Below the pieces are notes generated by a model that had not been told where the DNA came from, ran no database searches, and saw nothing but the letters and a program-made list of their open reading frames with translations. From Cyathus striatus (taxonomy: Eukaryota > Basidiomycota > Agaricomycetes > Agaricales > Nidulariaceae), in the NCBI GenBank assembly GCA_025738555.1, contig JAOVFP010000018.1:1178001-1242000 (forward strand): a stretch of 64,000 nucleotides of DNA, written 5' to 3'. The translations under genes were made by a program, and so were the position numbers. Shown one piece after another: positions 11,331 through 24,580 of this stretch (its first letter is position 1; every line of letters begins with the position of its first letter).

Positions 11331-12790
11331 GCATTGTGAACGAACTGAAGAAGCAGAGAAGGAGAACGTCAAGGGTACGCTACGTTGCTGTCGTCTCCGC
11401 TTCTCTGGCTTGTATCCCTTCTTCCACTACAACCATGGCCTACGGTACCGCTTCCGACGCGCGCTACACAGTCCTTTCCCCTTATGCTCTTTGAACGTCT
11501 GCCGTAGGTATACATAGGGGCAGAGATGTCCTAAATAATAGGCTAGAGACGCTTTGTGTGAAGGGACAGGTGTTGAGGAGGGTGTAGTAGGCGACGTCGG
11601 TATAGGCATCGGAAGCTGGGATAGTGTCCAGCTGATCCTTAAATGGTTTTCCTCGTACGGTGGACGTGCTTACCCAAAAGGCATAACGGGAGAGGGTGCA
11701 GTACACGTCTCTTATGAGTATGGGTACGCGCGAGGTATAGAAGTGCTGGCGTAGTGCAAGGCGTGATGGATGAATGATAAAGACGTTTAAGAACTACCGC
11801 TTGAATAGGCGCAACGTTCAGGTTTGCCTTGTAAACGTACAAAAGGCACAGGAAGATTGCCTGTCGTCTTGGAAAACATTGGACTACTCAACATTCCTTT
11901 CTGCCTCTTCAACCTGTATCCCCCTGTCCGACCCAGCTTAAGCACCAGCAAGGTGGACAAAACCACCAGCGTGTGCGATGGTAGAGCGCACTACCAAGGT
12001 CTTATCCTTTCGGCCCTTCAAAGATCTCTTTGTAGGCCTACATAGCGAGTGGAGACATGCCGGAGAATAGGCTAGAGACCTACTAAGCGACATAGATGCT
12101 TCGAGGGGCCTTCTAATAGTGCCGATGCGTACTCGCGAAGCTTAACAGAGAAGCGTTAATACAGCTCTTGAACAAGTATAGTTATGTTCGTGCTACAGGG
12201 CAAGTGCAAGCGTAAGCATCGGAGAGGAGTGAGGGTAGAAGAGAATCTAGCGCACCAGTCGCACCCGCATCTCAGAGGCTTGTCTACTGTAATTCATACT
12301 GCTAACTGAGTTTCACTGGTAGCAGCATGAGTGTGTATGGGGATCTGACCATACTACGAGAAAAGGAAGAGTTAGTGAGGCTTGAACGAAGCGTTGCAAT
12401 TAACTTATCAACGAGCTAGTGACGCCCAACGCATCTTGAACTGTCATCGCATGCTTCCTCTCAATCTTAGCTTCTACAACAAAAGCTGTTGTTGTTCAAG
12501 GGGCTCAAGTGAGCCGCAAAGCGATCTAGCACTTGTCCTTCACGTCGAAATAGTGAATCATTGTGGTCTTCTAGGATTTGTTTAACAGTACGTGATTATC
12601 AGTAGCTTGGAGATGTCGACTCTTTCAGTTGGGAAATAAGAGTGGGATGGCGAAGTGGTAGGGTTGTAGTAGGTAGATGTTGGGAGATATTGGGAGATGT
12701 CGTTACGGTTAGCAAAGGGGCATCGTCGAGGTGAGAGAAGCTGAATCGAACATTTGCCGAACGTTGTCGTTGGATGTCGGAACGCTCATC
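11330..12790. repeat. macro-repeat copy 1 (short)
   Basis: Contains the recurring modules. A weak module A (start like CTCGTGAACGTGCA, then a run ending GCGCTACTACGGTCC) lies near 11335 and another at 11828. Module B (GGGATAGTGTCCAGCTGATC, then a run to AAAAGGCGTAACGGGA) lies at 11617. The copy ends with the segment AGAGTGGGATGGCGAAGTGG near 12650, which recurs at 15975 and 20545. No gene is supported. Confidence 0.65.
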
Positions 12791-12959
12791 ACGTGAAAAT
12801 TATCTTATCTTATCTACTTTCACCTCCTAGCCCTTGGTGCCACTAGTAGTCACGAAGCGCTCACGCATCTATTTACTCAAATCGCATCTGAGAACAAATT
12901 CGACAGTACCAAGAAATGAAACGCGAAGATCAGCTCCATCAATAACAGTGCACTATTAG

Positions 12960-15900
12960 CTTGGCCTATTTATTCAATGAGCGCCTGCGGCCTGAGCCGA
13001 ACCTTGTGAACATTCGCACCAATTCGCCCACACGATCCAAATTTGACTGGTCCAATCCACTGGATTATCGATAACCCATGAGAAGCAGTATTCAATCGAT
13101 CCCGTCGTATACCAAACTGCCCGACGAATATGCTTATAAGCGCTGCTGGCTTATCTATGAAATGCACGCGATGCAGGAGATACAATGGGACAGACATGGG
13201 ACTTTTCATATAAAAGAAAGACATACTGTAAAGAAATGTGGCCGCTCAATAAGATGCGCAGGAAAAGTACAACAGTAATAAGTACACAAATCCTGACGGC
13301 ATAGTTACGTTCAACCTTGAGTCAATCGTGCACCGCGAGAGCATATGCATTTCGGATCGACCCGACATCTGAGCTTAATTTCGTAACGGGAGTGCAATCA
13401 AATCAGATTCTGCCTTCACCCTGGTGCGTGTAGGAAGCAAGGACGGTAGGGACATTGAAAGAGGCCAAGATAACCGAGTGAATGCGTCGAAAGCAGTTGG
13501 TCCTAGACATAATACCACGTCCACGCACAGGAAAATCCTCAACGACGTAAGATCACTACAGAAGGTAGCTCTTCCATCTTGCCAAGCGTCCCGGACTCTC
13601 TGTGTGGGCTGTACACACGAGGAATATTCCGGGTAAAGAAAGAGCGTAGTGGGGTGCGTCCACGCACAGCTTGGCGTATGAATAGGAAGAGGAGAAAACA
13701 AGGACACCTTATACAAGAAGATGTAGACACTTGCAAGAATGTCCTTCATAGAGGCTCTACAACCTTCATTGACCTCCTAGTCTCAATCTCCCTTCCACTC
13801 CGACTTAAATAACAAAACCGACAACTTGAGACAGACACACCAACACCCTTCACGAATAAGATCCTACGTGCGCCACCAGATATTCTCCTTTCTGGGTCCC
13901 CTCCGTAGTCATCGTAGCGCACGGAGGCGAGACAGCACTAATATGGGCACAGGAGATGATCTACGTGGAGGCTTAGGAGGTGCAGAGGCATACAGAAGAG
14001 GGTATCAAAGTCGTAAACGAAACTCGATACATTCCGCGTGTTTTCTTCATCGGGCCGGAGGTGCAAGCGGTAACCACGGTAGTGGTTGCGTTTAAGTATC
14101 AAGGAGGAAGGGCAGGTGCGAGGGGTGTCGGTGAATAACAAAGACGTTCAAGAACTCCCGCTTGATCTGAGGTACAACGCTGACGTTTGCTTCATGAACC
14201 TGCAGAGACAGCAGGATAAGATGTCTGTCGTCCTGAATCGAACACGGGGACCACTCTACGTCACCCTGCCTTCATCCCCGACTCTCGAGCCTGTATCCCT
14301 GCCCCTTTGCACTACAATCATGGCGTACGGTACCGCTAACGCTCGCTACTACGGCCCTCCTCCTTCTCTTCGAAGGGCCAGTGCAGTAGGTATAGAAATG
14401 GGACATAGACGTCCTAGAGAATTGGCTGGGGACGCTCTATCTGAAGGGATAGGTGTTGCGCAGGGTGTAGGGGACGAAAATGGTATATACTTCTCTGGGA
14501 TAGTGTCCAGTTGATCCATAAGTGATTGTCCTCTTTTCGCTGACGTGCCCACACAAAAGGCGTAACAGGAAAAGGTGCAGTACACATCTCTTCACAGCGT
14601 AAGGGCACGTTACTACGATTCTTTCGGTGCAGCGGTGAGGTTTGTCTCGTGAACGTGCAGAGAGAGCAGGAATAGCTGTCCGCTGTCCTGGATGGGTACA
14701 CGGGTCCACTATACATCGCCTTGGCTATTATCCTCGACTCTCAGGCCTGTATCCCTGCCTGCGTGCGCTACAATCATAGGGTAAAGTACCGCCGACGCGC
14801 GCTACTACGGTCCTTTCCCCGTATTCTCTTCGAAGGATTGCTGTAGGCATACTTATGGAGCAGAGACGTCCTAGAGAATCGGCCGGAGACGCTCTGCGTA
14901 AGGAGATAGGCGTGCGGGGGGTGTAGGGGACGAACACGTTATAGCGTCAGAAGCTGGGATAGTGCCGAACTGATCCTTAAGTGGTTTCCCTCGTACGGTG
15001 GACGTGCTTACGCAAAAGGTGTAACGGGAAAGGGCGGGGTACATGTTCCTAACAGGCGTATGCAAGGCGTGATGGGTAATGATGAAGACATTCTAGAGCT
15101 CCCGCTTGAATAGACGCAATGATCAGGTTTGACTCGTGAACGTGCAAAAGGAGCAGAAAAAGCTGTCCGTCGTCTTGGAACGAACCGGGAACCACTTGGC
15201 TTCCCCCTCGTCTCCGCCTCTCGGGCCTGTATCCCCTTCTACTACCACCAGGGCCCAACGTACCACCCACGCGCACCACTACAGATCTATCCCCTTGATG
15301 TCTCTCGTCGTAGGCAAACATAGGGAGTGTGCATTGTGCTAGAGAGTGGTCCAGGGGTGCTCTGCGTGAAGGGATGTGTTGAGGGGGGTATAAGGGGCGA
15401 AAACGGTTAGGCGTTGGGAGCGTGGGTAGTGAACCCAATGCTATAACTGTATTCTCTTCCAATATGCGTGGTGCAACCGCATAATGCGAAGCGAGAGGTG
15501 CGGTATATGTGTTGGATGAGTGTGGTTATGCGTGTGCTGCAGGGAAAGTGCAACCGTGAGTAGTAAGCATTGGGAAGAAGTGAATCGCACGCACCGGTGG
15601 CACACACAGCCTTAGAATTCAGTCCAATACATGCAGATAACTGAGTACCATTGGCGGCGTATGAATGTGTACAGGGATCTGACGTTATCCTGTGAAAGGA
15701 GGAAGAGCTGCTGGCGAAGGAAGCGTCGATGAGTCAACTGAGTAGAAGAGCAGAGGTGAGAGAAAGTGCTTACTGGTGACAAAGAGCTAGAGATACCCAA
15801 CTTATCCTTCTGCACTATCGCCTACACCTTCGTAATTTCCAACAACTGTGACGTTCTGCATGAGGACCCGAAAGTAATCCGGTAGTCCACGGCGTCGAAT

Positions 15901-16060
15901 TAGCGTGTCTTCAGGTCTTCTCGAGCCCGTTCAACAGGGCATGCGGATCTGTATCTTGAAAATTTCCAGTCTCCCAGGTGGGAGTAAGAGTGGGGAGCTG
16001 AAATGGTAGGGTTGTCGTTGACAATGAATGGTCGAAAATGGTCAAGAAGAATCATGTGAT
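12960..16060. repeat. macro-repeat copy 2
   Basis: Starts with a segment rich in ATCGATAACC and AATCGATCCC (13065-13110), which recurs near 20800-20840 and 23575-23630. A 400-bp stretch at 13375-13745 (GAAAGCAGTTGGTCCT, GCGTAGTGGGGTGCGTCCAC) is repeated closely at 16810-17200. Then come A modules at about 14190, 14640 and 15125 and B modules at about 14497 and 14955, and the shared tail 15310-16000. ORFs on both strands lie inside these repeats and shift frame between copies, so they are not called as genes. Confidence 0.7.
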
Positions 16061-16104
16061 TACATATTACTACGTGAGAATCGAGATTGACGCGAGATTT
16101 AGGT

Positions 16105-16407
16105 CTAGCCAGAGTATCCATCAGCGCGCTCATTGCACTCGTCGTCGTCTTCATCTCCCATTAAGTTCAATGTCACTTCTTCATGAACCTCTACCTCAGC
16201 ATTTATAATCAATATCCCCCCTTTCCAGTAATAATTAAGAAAATCTGAAGGATCGCCTGAGCTTGGATAACGAAACAAGTTTCTCAATGGAATACTAGTC
16301 TTTTTTGATCTGCCAGAAGTTCTTGCCTTATCTGCAGAGCCTGAGAGCGCAGAAAATGGTAATGCGGGATCCTTTGGGTGTCGTTCTGTGAGATCAGTAA
16401 GGGGAAA
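16105..16407 (-). pseudogene. terminal coding exon of an unknown gene
   Basis: Minus-strand open frame of 100 codons plus stop, preceded at 16408-16416 by a good 3' splice site (GCTTCCAG). The translation is protein-like: FPLTDLTERHPKD, then a Ser/Lys-rich stretch, LFRYPSSGDPSDFLNYYWKG, and an acidic C-terminus (GDEDDDECNERADG). It lies in the junction between macro-repeat copies 2 and 3 and is absent from the equivalent junctions at 12790-12960 and 20640-20690, so it is probably a captured or transposon-derived fragment. The family is not recognised and upstream exons were not found. Confidence 0.4.
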
Positions 16408-19400
16408 CTGGAAGCTTCAGTGTCTAGTAGCTTATATGTATCCTTATAAGCGCTCGTGGCTTTTCTGCGAAACGTACGTTACGTGCAAGATATGGAACAC
16501 GTATTTTCATACAGCTATTCGCATGATCCACTTTAACTGATAATCGATAGCACATAAGAAGCGACAGTAGTTCTGGGTAATGCCTTTGACAAGTCATCTG
16601 ATATCGATCCTGCTAGCTTTTCTATGAAACGCAAGCACTGGCAATGCGCAACTACATGAGACTTTGGCTACTCGAGAAGATGCACAGGAAAACTACAACT
16701 GTAATATCTGAATCCTGACTGCATGTAAAACGCATGTGTACGTTCAACCACGAATCAACCGTGCATCGTAAATCGTTGTGCGAGGACACATGTATTTCGA
16801 ATCGACTTGACATCCCACGCCCCTAATTTCGTAACGGAGTGCAAACAATTCAGACTCTGCTTCCACCCTTCCAACAGGTTCCATGGTTACTGTAGGAAGT
16901 GGAGACGGTAAGGACATTGAAAAAGGCCAAGAAAATCGAGTGAATGTGTCGAAAGCAGTTGGTCCTGGACATGATACCACGTCCATGCACAGGAAACTCT
17001 TTGACGTAAGATCACTACTGAACGTACTCTTCTATCTGGCCTCGCGTCCCGGACTCTCAGTGTGGGCTCTACGCCCGAGGTATATGCTGGGTAAAGAAAG
17101 AGCGTAGTGGGGTGCGTCCACGTACAGCTTGGCGTATGAATAGGAAGAAGAGAAAACAAGGACACCTTATACGAGATGATGTAGACGCATGCAAGAATGC
17201 CCGTGCTTCATAGAACATTAACTAGAACTTAGGAACGCTAGCCACGGCCCTACAACTTTCATTGACCTCCGAGTCTCAATCCCTTTTCCACTCTGTCTTG
17301 AATAACAAAACTGACAACTTTAGAGACATAAAAACCAGCACCCTTCGCCAATAAGCTCCTAGCACACATGCCACTGGATCTTCTCCTTTCTGGGCCTCCT
17401 TCATAGTATCGTAGTGTATAAAAGCAAAACGGCACCAAATGGGAGATGCTATAAGTGGAGGCTTAGGCTTTGGCAGGGGGTACAGAATGGGGTACCAGAG
17501 TCGTAAACGACACCGGATACATTCTGTCTGTTTTTGTCGTTGGAACCAGGAGGCGCAAGTGGTAAGTAGCTGCGATAGTGGTTATGTATAAGCATTAAGG
17601 AGGTAGGATAGACGAGAGGGGTGTCGGTGAACAATAAAGACATTCAAGAACTCCCGCCCAAACAGGCGAAACACTGAGGCTTGCCTCGTGAACGTGCAGA
17701 GAGAGCTGTCCGCTGCTGTCCGTCATCCTAGATGGAACACATGACCACTCTACATCGCTTTGGCTCTGAGTCTCATCTCCGATTCTCGAGCCTGTATCGC
17801 TGCCCACATGCACTACAATCAAAGCGTGCGGTACCGCCGGTGCGCGCAACCATCCTTTCGGTGCAACGGTAAGGTTTGCCTCGTGAATGTGCAGAGAGAG
17901 CAGGAAAGACTGCCGTCCGTCCTCCTGGATGGAACATGGGACGACTCTATATCGCCTTGGCCCTCATCTCCGACTCCTAATTCTGTATCCCTGCCGGTTT
18001 ACACTACAACCATAGAGTAAGGTACCGCCGATGCGCGCTACTACAGTCCTTTAGGTGCAGTGGTGAGGTTTGTCTCGTGAACGTGCATAGAGAGCGAGAA
18101 AAGCTGTCCATCGTCCTAGATGGAACACGAGTCCACTCTACATCGCCTTGGCCCTCATCCCCGACTCTCGATTCTATATCCCTGCCCCCTTGCACTACAG
18201 TCATAGCGCTACTACGGTCCTCCCCCCTTATCCTCTTCGAAGAATTGTCATAGGCATACATAGGGAGCAAAGGCGAGTCAAAGAACAGGCGGAGATACTC
18301 TGTGTTCGGAAGGGATAGGCGTTGCGGAGGGTGCAGGGGACGAAGACGGTAAAGGCTTCTCGGGGATAGCGTCCAGCTGATCCACGGGTGACTGTCCTTC
18401 TGTCCGTTGACGTGCCAACACAAAAGGCGTAATAGAGAAAGGTACAGTACACGTCTCTTCATGGCGTAAGGTACCGCCGATGTGCACTACTCGGTTCTTT
18501 TGGTGCAATGGCGAGATTTTCCTTGTGAACGTGCAGAGAGAGCAGGAAGGGCTGTCCATCATCCTGGATGGAGCACGGGTCCACTCTACATCACCTTGGC
18601 CCTCATCTCCGACTCTCGAGTCTGTATCCTTGCCCTCTTGCACTGCGGTCATAGCGTAAGGTACTACCGAAGCGCGCTACTATGGTCCTTTAGGTGCAGT
18701 GGTGACGTTTGTCTCATGAACATGCATAGAGAGCGAGAAAAGCTGTCCTCTGTCCCGGATGGAACTCTGGTCAACTTTACATGACCCTGGCTCTCGTCTC
18801 CGACTCTCGAACCTGTATCCTTGCCTCCTTGCACTACAATCATGGCGTACGGTACCGCTAACGCTCGCTACTACGGCCCTCTCCCCCCATTCTCTTCGAA
18901 GGGCCAGTGCGCTAGGCATACATATGGAACAGAGATGTCCTAGAGAATCGGCTGGAGACGCTCTATGTGACGGGATAGGCGTTGCGGAGGGTGTAGGCAA
19001 TGAAAACGGTATAGGCTTCTCGGGGATAGTGTCCAGCTGATCAATGGATGATTGTCTTCTCTTCGTTGACGTACCCGCACAAAAGGCGTAACGGGAAATG
19101 GTGTAGTACGTCTCTTCATAGCGTAAGATACCGCCGACGCGCGCTACTACGGTCCTTTCCGTGCAATGCTGAGGCCTGTCCCGAGAACGTGCGTAGAGAG
19201 CGAGAAAGCTATCCGCTGTCCTGGATGGAACACGCGACGACTCTAGAGCCTGTATCCCTGCCCGTTTGCACTGCAATCATAGCGTACGGTACCGCCGATG
19301 CGCACTGTGATCTGGAGCAGAGACGTCCTAAACATAGGCTGGAGACGCTCTGCATGAAGGGACAGACGTACGGGGGGTGTAGGGAATAATATCGGTAAAC

Positions 19401-20690
19401 TGCCGAAAGCTGGGATAGTGTGTGGCGAACCGATGATCCATAAGCGGCTTTCTTCCTCTAGTGGACGTGCTTACACAAGAGACGTAACGGGAAAAGGTGC
19501 CGTACACGGTCCTAACGAGCATGGTTAAGCGTGTGCTATATAAGTGCAGGCATCGAGCAAGGCATGATGGGTGCCAGTGAACGGAAAAGACGTTCCAGAG
19601 CTCCCGCTTGAAAAGGCGCAGCACGTTCAGGTTTGCTTCGTGAACGTGCAAAAGAAGCAGGGAAAGCTGTCCGTCGTCACGGAATGAACACGGGACCATT
19701 TAACTTCGCCCTTGCCTGCGCTTCGCGGGCCTGTTTCCTCCCTTCTACTACCACCAAGGCCCACGATACCGCCTGCGTGCACCATCACGGTTATATACCC
19801 ATGGTGTCTTCGGAGTCTTGTTGTAGGCAAACATAGGGAGCGCGTATTGTGCTAGAGAATGGCCTGGGTATAATCTGTGTGAAGAGATAGGCGTCGAAGG
19901 GGGATAGAGGGCGAGAACGGTACAGGCGTTGGGAGCGTGTGTGGTGAACCTGATACTCCATAGCTGTATTCTCTTCCAATATGCGCGGTGCAACCGCGTA
20001 AGGCAAAGTAGGAGGTGCACTGTAGGTGTTGGATAAGTATGGTTATGCGTGTGCTGTAGGGAAAGGGCAAGCGTGAGTAGTAAGTATTGGGGAGAAGAGA
20101 GTAGAACATAATCACATGTACCGGTCGCACCCATAGCCTTAGAATTCAGTCCAATGCATGCAGGAAACTGGGCATTGGCGGCGGTATGGCTATGAGAGGG
20201 GATCTGACGTCATGTTGTGTATAGAGGAAGAGCCAGCAACCTGCTGGTGAAGGAAGCGTCGGTGGGTCAACTGAGTTGAAGTATGAGCTGGGGTGCTTAC
20301 TGGTCACAAAGGGCCGGTGGTGTCAAACTTATCCTTCTCCGCCGTTGACTGCGCCTTCCCAATCTCCAACAATAACAACTGCCGACGTTCAACATGAGAA
20401 CCCCAAAGTAATCCGGTAGGTAGTCCACGACATCGAACTAGTGTGTCGTTAGGGCTCAGGCCCAGGCCTAGGTCTTCTCGGGTTCGATCAACGGGGCGCG
20501 TGGATCAGTATCTTGATAATGTCGAGTCTCTCAGGTCAAAAGTAAGAGTGGAGTGGTGAAATGGTAGGGTTGTGGTAAGGAGGTTCAACTCAGGTTGTCG
20601 TTGGCATCGTCGACGAATCCGAAAGAGAACGTTGTCATGTGATTCTTGTTCTCACGCGAGTACTTTGAGTCGCATTTACGACGATTCGGC
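16408..20690. repeat. macro-repeat copy 3
   Basis: Same order of segments as copy 2 but longer, because the modules are more numerous: A modules at about 17680, 17870, 18070, 18510, 18705, 19170 and 19625, and B modules at about 18360, 19020 and 19410. The tail 19830-20640 parallels 15310-16050 (for example AGTAATCCGGTAG at 15870 and 20409). Units are imperfect, and spacing of about 190-460 bp suggests unequal exchange. CpG is abundant. No coding function seen. Confidence 0.7.
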
Positions 20691-21837
20691 GGTGATCAAG
20701 AAAGTAAATACGTAGATGACATCTATAAATCGATAACTATGTGCTTGTCCTATTTATGTATTCGACTAGCCCCAATTGTAATCTGACCCGGCTCTATCGA
20801 TAACCCAAAAGAATAAATAGTTAATCGATCCCGCCTCATTCCGAACTAAATCAGGTATTCGACAAGTGACTGATACTATTCAGTGGGGATGGAGTCTGTA
20901 GTATTGTGCTATATCTCGATAACCGATCGGTACCATATAAGGAAACGTATTGTTCCGAGTCAGGGTCATCAAAGGGTCGTGCCACGCCAGCTCAGAAGCA
21001 CGCTTATGATAATTGAGCCAGCGTTCCCCACTTTGCGTCTGCAATCACTGCTCTTGTGAGCATATGTAGCAAATAAGGCAGTAGAGTAAAGAAAATAATT
21101 TGTGATAATGTATGAAATATTTTATAGGCACATATATGAAAAAAACATATCAGCTCAGGCTATTATTAGTATAAATCAATAAGAATAAAGTAATATCTAC
21201 TGCTGGTTATATAGATATTCATTTCAGTGTAGTACAGCACGATATAAATAAGAGCCGGTAGGCTGACTTTGGCTTAAGGTATTTAACCCTATAATAACTG
21301 AATCAACGTGCGGTATTGTTTCACCCACTATAAATTATTGTTTAAGCAACGTAATCTAAGATATTCGCATTTTTAATTGTTTTTCCTGCCTCCTGCACTG
21401 GTACACCGTTAAAAGGCTGTTAAGAATTGCTTGGTGATGAAGTATTTTATATTCTACCTGTTTTGTATCTACCTCGGTATTTATTTTTATTTTTATGTTC
21501 AGTCTTGTTCCATGAATTAGTAACCCTACCTACAACGCTACTTGTGAACAATTGCAGGCTTCATTCACGGTGTTAAAAATGACTAATAGTATTTATTTAT
21601 GAGTATAATAATTGGTTCTATATACTTGTGCGTAGGAACCCCCTTGGAACCCCACCAAGAATTGTCGAAACGACGCTGAGGGAGCTGAATCAGCTGTGAG
21701 AGCGCATAATTCCCACACCTGGCTCACAGGTAGACGCGTAAACCAGTCGTAAGCGCGCATTCAGCTCTGCGGACTAGCCTGAGAAAGGTCACGTGCATAT
21801 CGGCAGATCAGATCGAGATATAGCAAGATACACAAGA

Positions 21838-22675
21838 CCGGTGGGGATGCCCAATCAAGAGGTGTCAGATCCACCGATCTTGGAACACGAAGATTTTCAA
21901 GTGACCCTGAGCGAAGAGCACCACGTTCCACGCCGCTCGCCCGGCATTACAGCGGAACTGCAATTATTTGATGGCATACAGGGTGCGAGAACTTCGTCGT
22001 CAGAAAGACATAGTGAAATATGAGATCTCTCATAATTGTCCCGTAGGCTCTGCTATATTATAAGTGGTCACAGAGTCATGGTGTACCATGCGCTGCGTTG
22101 GCGGTTGAATTTAACACGACTGATTTCAACCTGGTGAATGTGAGCGGCTCCAGAGCCCTGGTAATAAAGTTGCCCCCCATGTACATGAGCATTTGTATCT
22201 TAGGTATTTATTATAAAACATTATTGAGCGCATTACACTCTGGTCATGATCACCAATACTGAGTAGAGCAGCAAATTGACTGTACTATAAACACATTTGG
22301 CGTGAATTGAGATACTTTAGACGTAGTATAGTGCTGAATTCTTCCTTGAAAAGTTTCCAACCTCCTCTAAAATTTTGTGCAGTCTGTACTAAGTACCTTA
22401 TTGAACATATATATGAAAACATATACAGTAGCATTGTTAGCCACAGATATGTTGCTGCTCTAATTCACGGTCAGTTGGTGCCACAGATCAACGATTCGTT
22501 CTCATGGAGGGGCTCACGCATTGTCGCGCAGTTGCTAGTGAGACTTAGTGAGTTGAGTCGGAGATTTAAATGAGATGCGCTAGAAGCCATCACTTATCCC
22601 CATTTTGTGGGGAGGGGCCTACGGACTATGTTCCGGGATCGGTGGATCTGACACCTCTTGTGCCCAATCCCCGGT
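21838..22675. mobile_element. inverted-repeat element, about 0.84 kb
   Basis: Ends share an inverted repeat with a perfect 23-bp core (AAGAGGTGTCAGATCCACCG and three more bases, starting 21857; complement near 22637-22659) flanked by imperfect GGGGAT-containing ends. The outer end resembles TGGGGATCACCAATC of the element at 50237. No target duplication could be matched, so the exact boundaries are uncertain. The interior has a 76-codon ORF without motifs. Confidence 0.5.
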
Positions 22676-22859
22676 TACGTGCCGCGGCGTGACATTATGT
22701 CACAGCGTGTGACACCTTCTGAAACTTGAAAAAATCTTAGATGAACTTTGAGTACTTTCCCACCCTTGTAAAATTGATAGGACTTCATAAATACACTCAT
22801 ATATACTGCTGGCTTTTCTATGAACTGCGTGCGATGTGCGAGATATAAGACATATATTA

Positions 22860-23485
22860 GGGGGGGTCAGAGTAGGTGGATTCGAGGTGGATTCGGAATT
22901 GGATTCGAAGTGGATTCTGGACAGTCAGAATCGTGGGAGAATCATGGATCCAACTTTATGGGTGAAGCAACTTTTTAGTTGCTTCGCACTCTCGAATCTG
23001 GATTCAGCTCTGCACTCGATCTTACTTGGCCGTACGTGCTCGACATCTTCCAATATACTTCTCCTTTAAATTCATTTGGTATAGCTTGATGTATCATATA
23101 TGTATATGTGAGCTCTCTAGCTTGTAACTTCTGTCAACCAGTCGGACAGATCATAGTATATAAAAGTCATGTAAAGTGTATGTGAGAGACCACAACTGGT
23201 CAATTGAACCAGGAATACTGTAGGTCTGATAAGTATAAGCTACACCTAATTATTCATAGATGCATTATAATATATGTTTGTGCTAATTATCAGCTAAAAG
23301 ACAGATATAAAGTCATATGAAGTCAGCAGAAACTAGGAGGTTGAATCCAGCTGGAATCGAAACCACAGCCGGGGCGGTCAAAGTGAAATGCGACTCGAGG
23401 CTGATTCTGATCACTGAATCATGCTCCGAATCCAACTCGAATCCAAGTCCGAATCCACCTCGAATCCACCTACTCTGACCCCCCC
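22860..23485. mobile_element. TA-flanked MITE, 626 bp
   Basis: Bounded by TA on both sides (22858-22859, 23486-23487). The ends are inverted: seven G then GTCAGAGTAGGTGGATTCG at the left and its complement ending in seven C at the right. The TIR runs about 45 bp and carries a short internal motif (TGGATTCG-AGG) repeated at about 10-11 bp. TA duplication is typical of Tc1/mariner-type MITEs. It sits inside an eroded macro-repeat copy. The interior is non-coding. Confidence 0.7.
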
Positions 23486-24580
23486 TATTGACTTACAACC
23501 ATTCGCATGCTTGAGCATCGCCTTCAGCACGTTGTTGACGCGATCCAATTTTAACCTGACCCAATCCATTGAAAAATCGATAATATACAAGCAACAGTAA
23601 CAGTTCCCGAGGTAATGGCCAATCGATCCCTTCGTAACTTATACCGAACTCACTCAGACCTTCGATAAGTGACTGATAGAAGCACGGTACCGATTCTGCC
23701 ATCTCTACAAAACACGTTGCAATACGCATGACATGAGGCTTTTCACATACATACGGAAGAGATAGTGTTATAATAAGTTGCGGCTGCTTGACAAGGTGAG
23801 CAGGATAATGTTACTGTAATATGGAAATCCCAGGTGTACGTTTACATTCGACCCTGGCATGCGAAGAACAGACTTCGAGTGCCACTGAAAAAAATCATTT
23901 TGAACTGTAAACTCAATGCTTTAACGACCGATAGCGTATGAAGATGAAGGATCATGCTAAACAAAAGTTTCCAGGAGGTGAAAGAGACTCATTACCGTTC
24001 ACTGTCTTATGGCACGCCTTTCATGTTGGACATCAAGCTATTTTTAAAACTATAAAGCTGTGGATATCAGATGGAACACATCTCATGGTAGAATTACTTC
24101 ACACCTCCGCTATCGAAAGGTGGACAGAGCTACCTTGGTATCTTCTTGTGCTATTGAGAGCAATCTAGGTTAGTGCGCCAATACGGAGAAGTCGTCAGAC
24201 AAAGGAACCACCAACCGGCGACCACACTGCATTCATATGCCAGGAACCACTCACACGTCTGTCAGAGGTTATATTAATTGTTTTCAAATTGACTTCAATC
24301 TCTTTTCGGATTATTCCATCCTCCATGACTACCATCGACTTGAACTCAACACAATTGGTTCATTCCCTCGATATCAAAGGTGTATGGATAACTGCGAAAT
24401 CAAAATAACACATTCAAACAGACCTGGAGATACATGGATAGATAGATTTTCCCAATTGATACATTCTAACGGCTACTATTTGTAATGTACTGGAAAAGGC
24501 CACATACATGTGGTGGGGTGGCTGATCGTTCCGACACGTTGGCTAGGAGAACATTATTAACGTATGATAGGCATCGCATT

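Larger units (their letters stand above)
20690..24180. repeat. macro-repeat copy 4, eroded and interrupted
   Basis: Only the start-type segments are recognisable. GACCCGGCTCTATCGATAAC (20786-20805) and TTCGACAAGTGACTGATA (20860) parallel 23545-23670, and TCTATGAACTGCGTGCGATG (22818) parallels 13155. It is interrupted by the inverted-repeat elements at 21838 and 22860. The sequence between 20960 and 21780 is AT-rich with nothing recognised. Confidence 0.5.

Noticed and set aside
11329..20134. Many ORFs of 60-200 codons in the macro-repeats, for example 18680-19276 minus
   Set aside because: Overlapping frames on both strands are equally open, and frames shift between repeat copies. No motif is recognisable.
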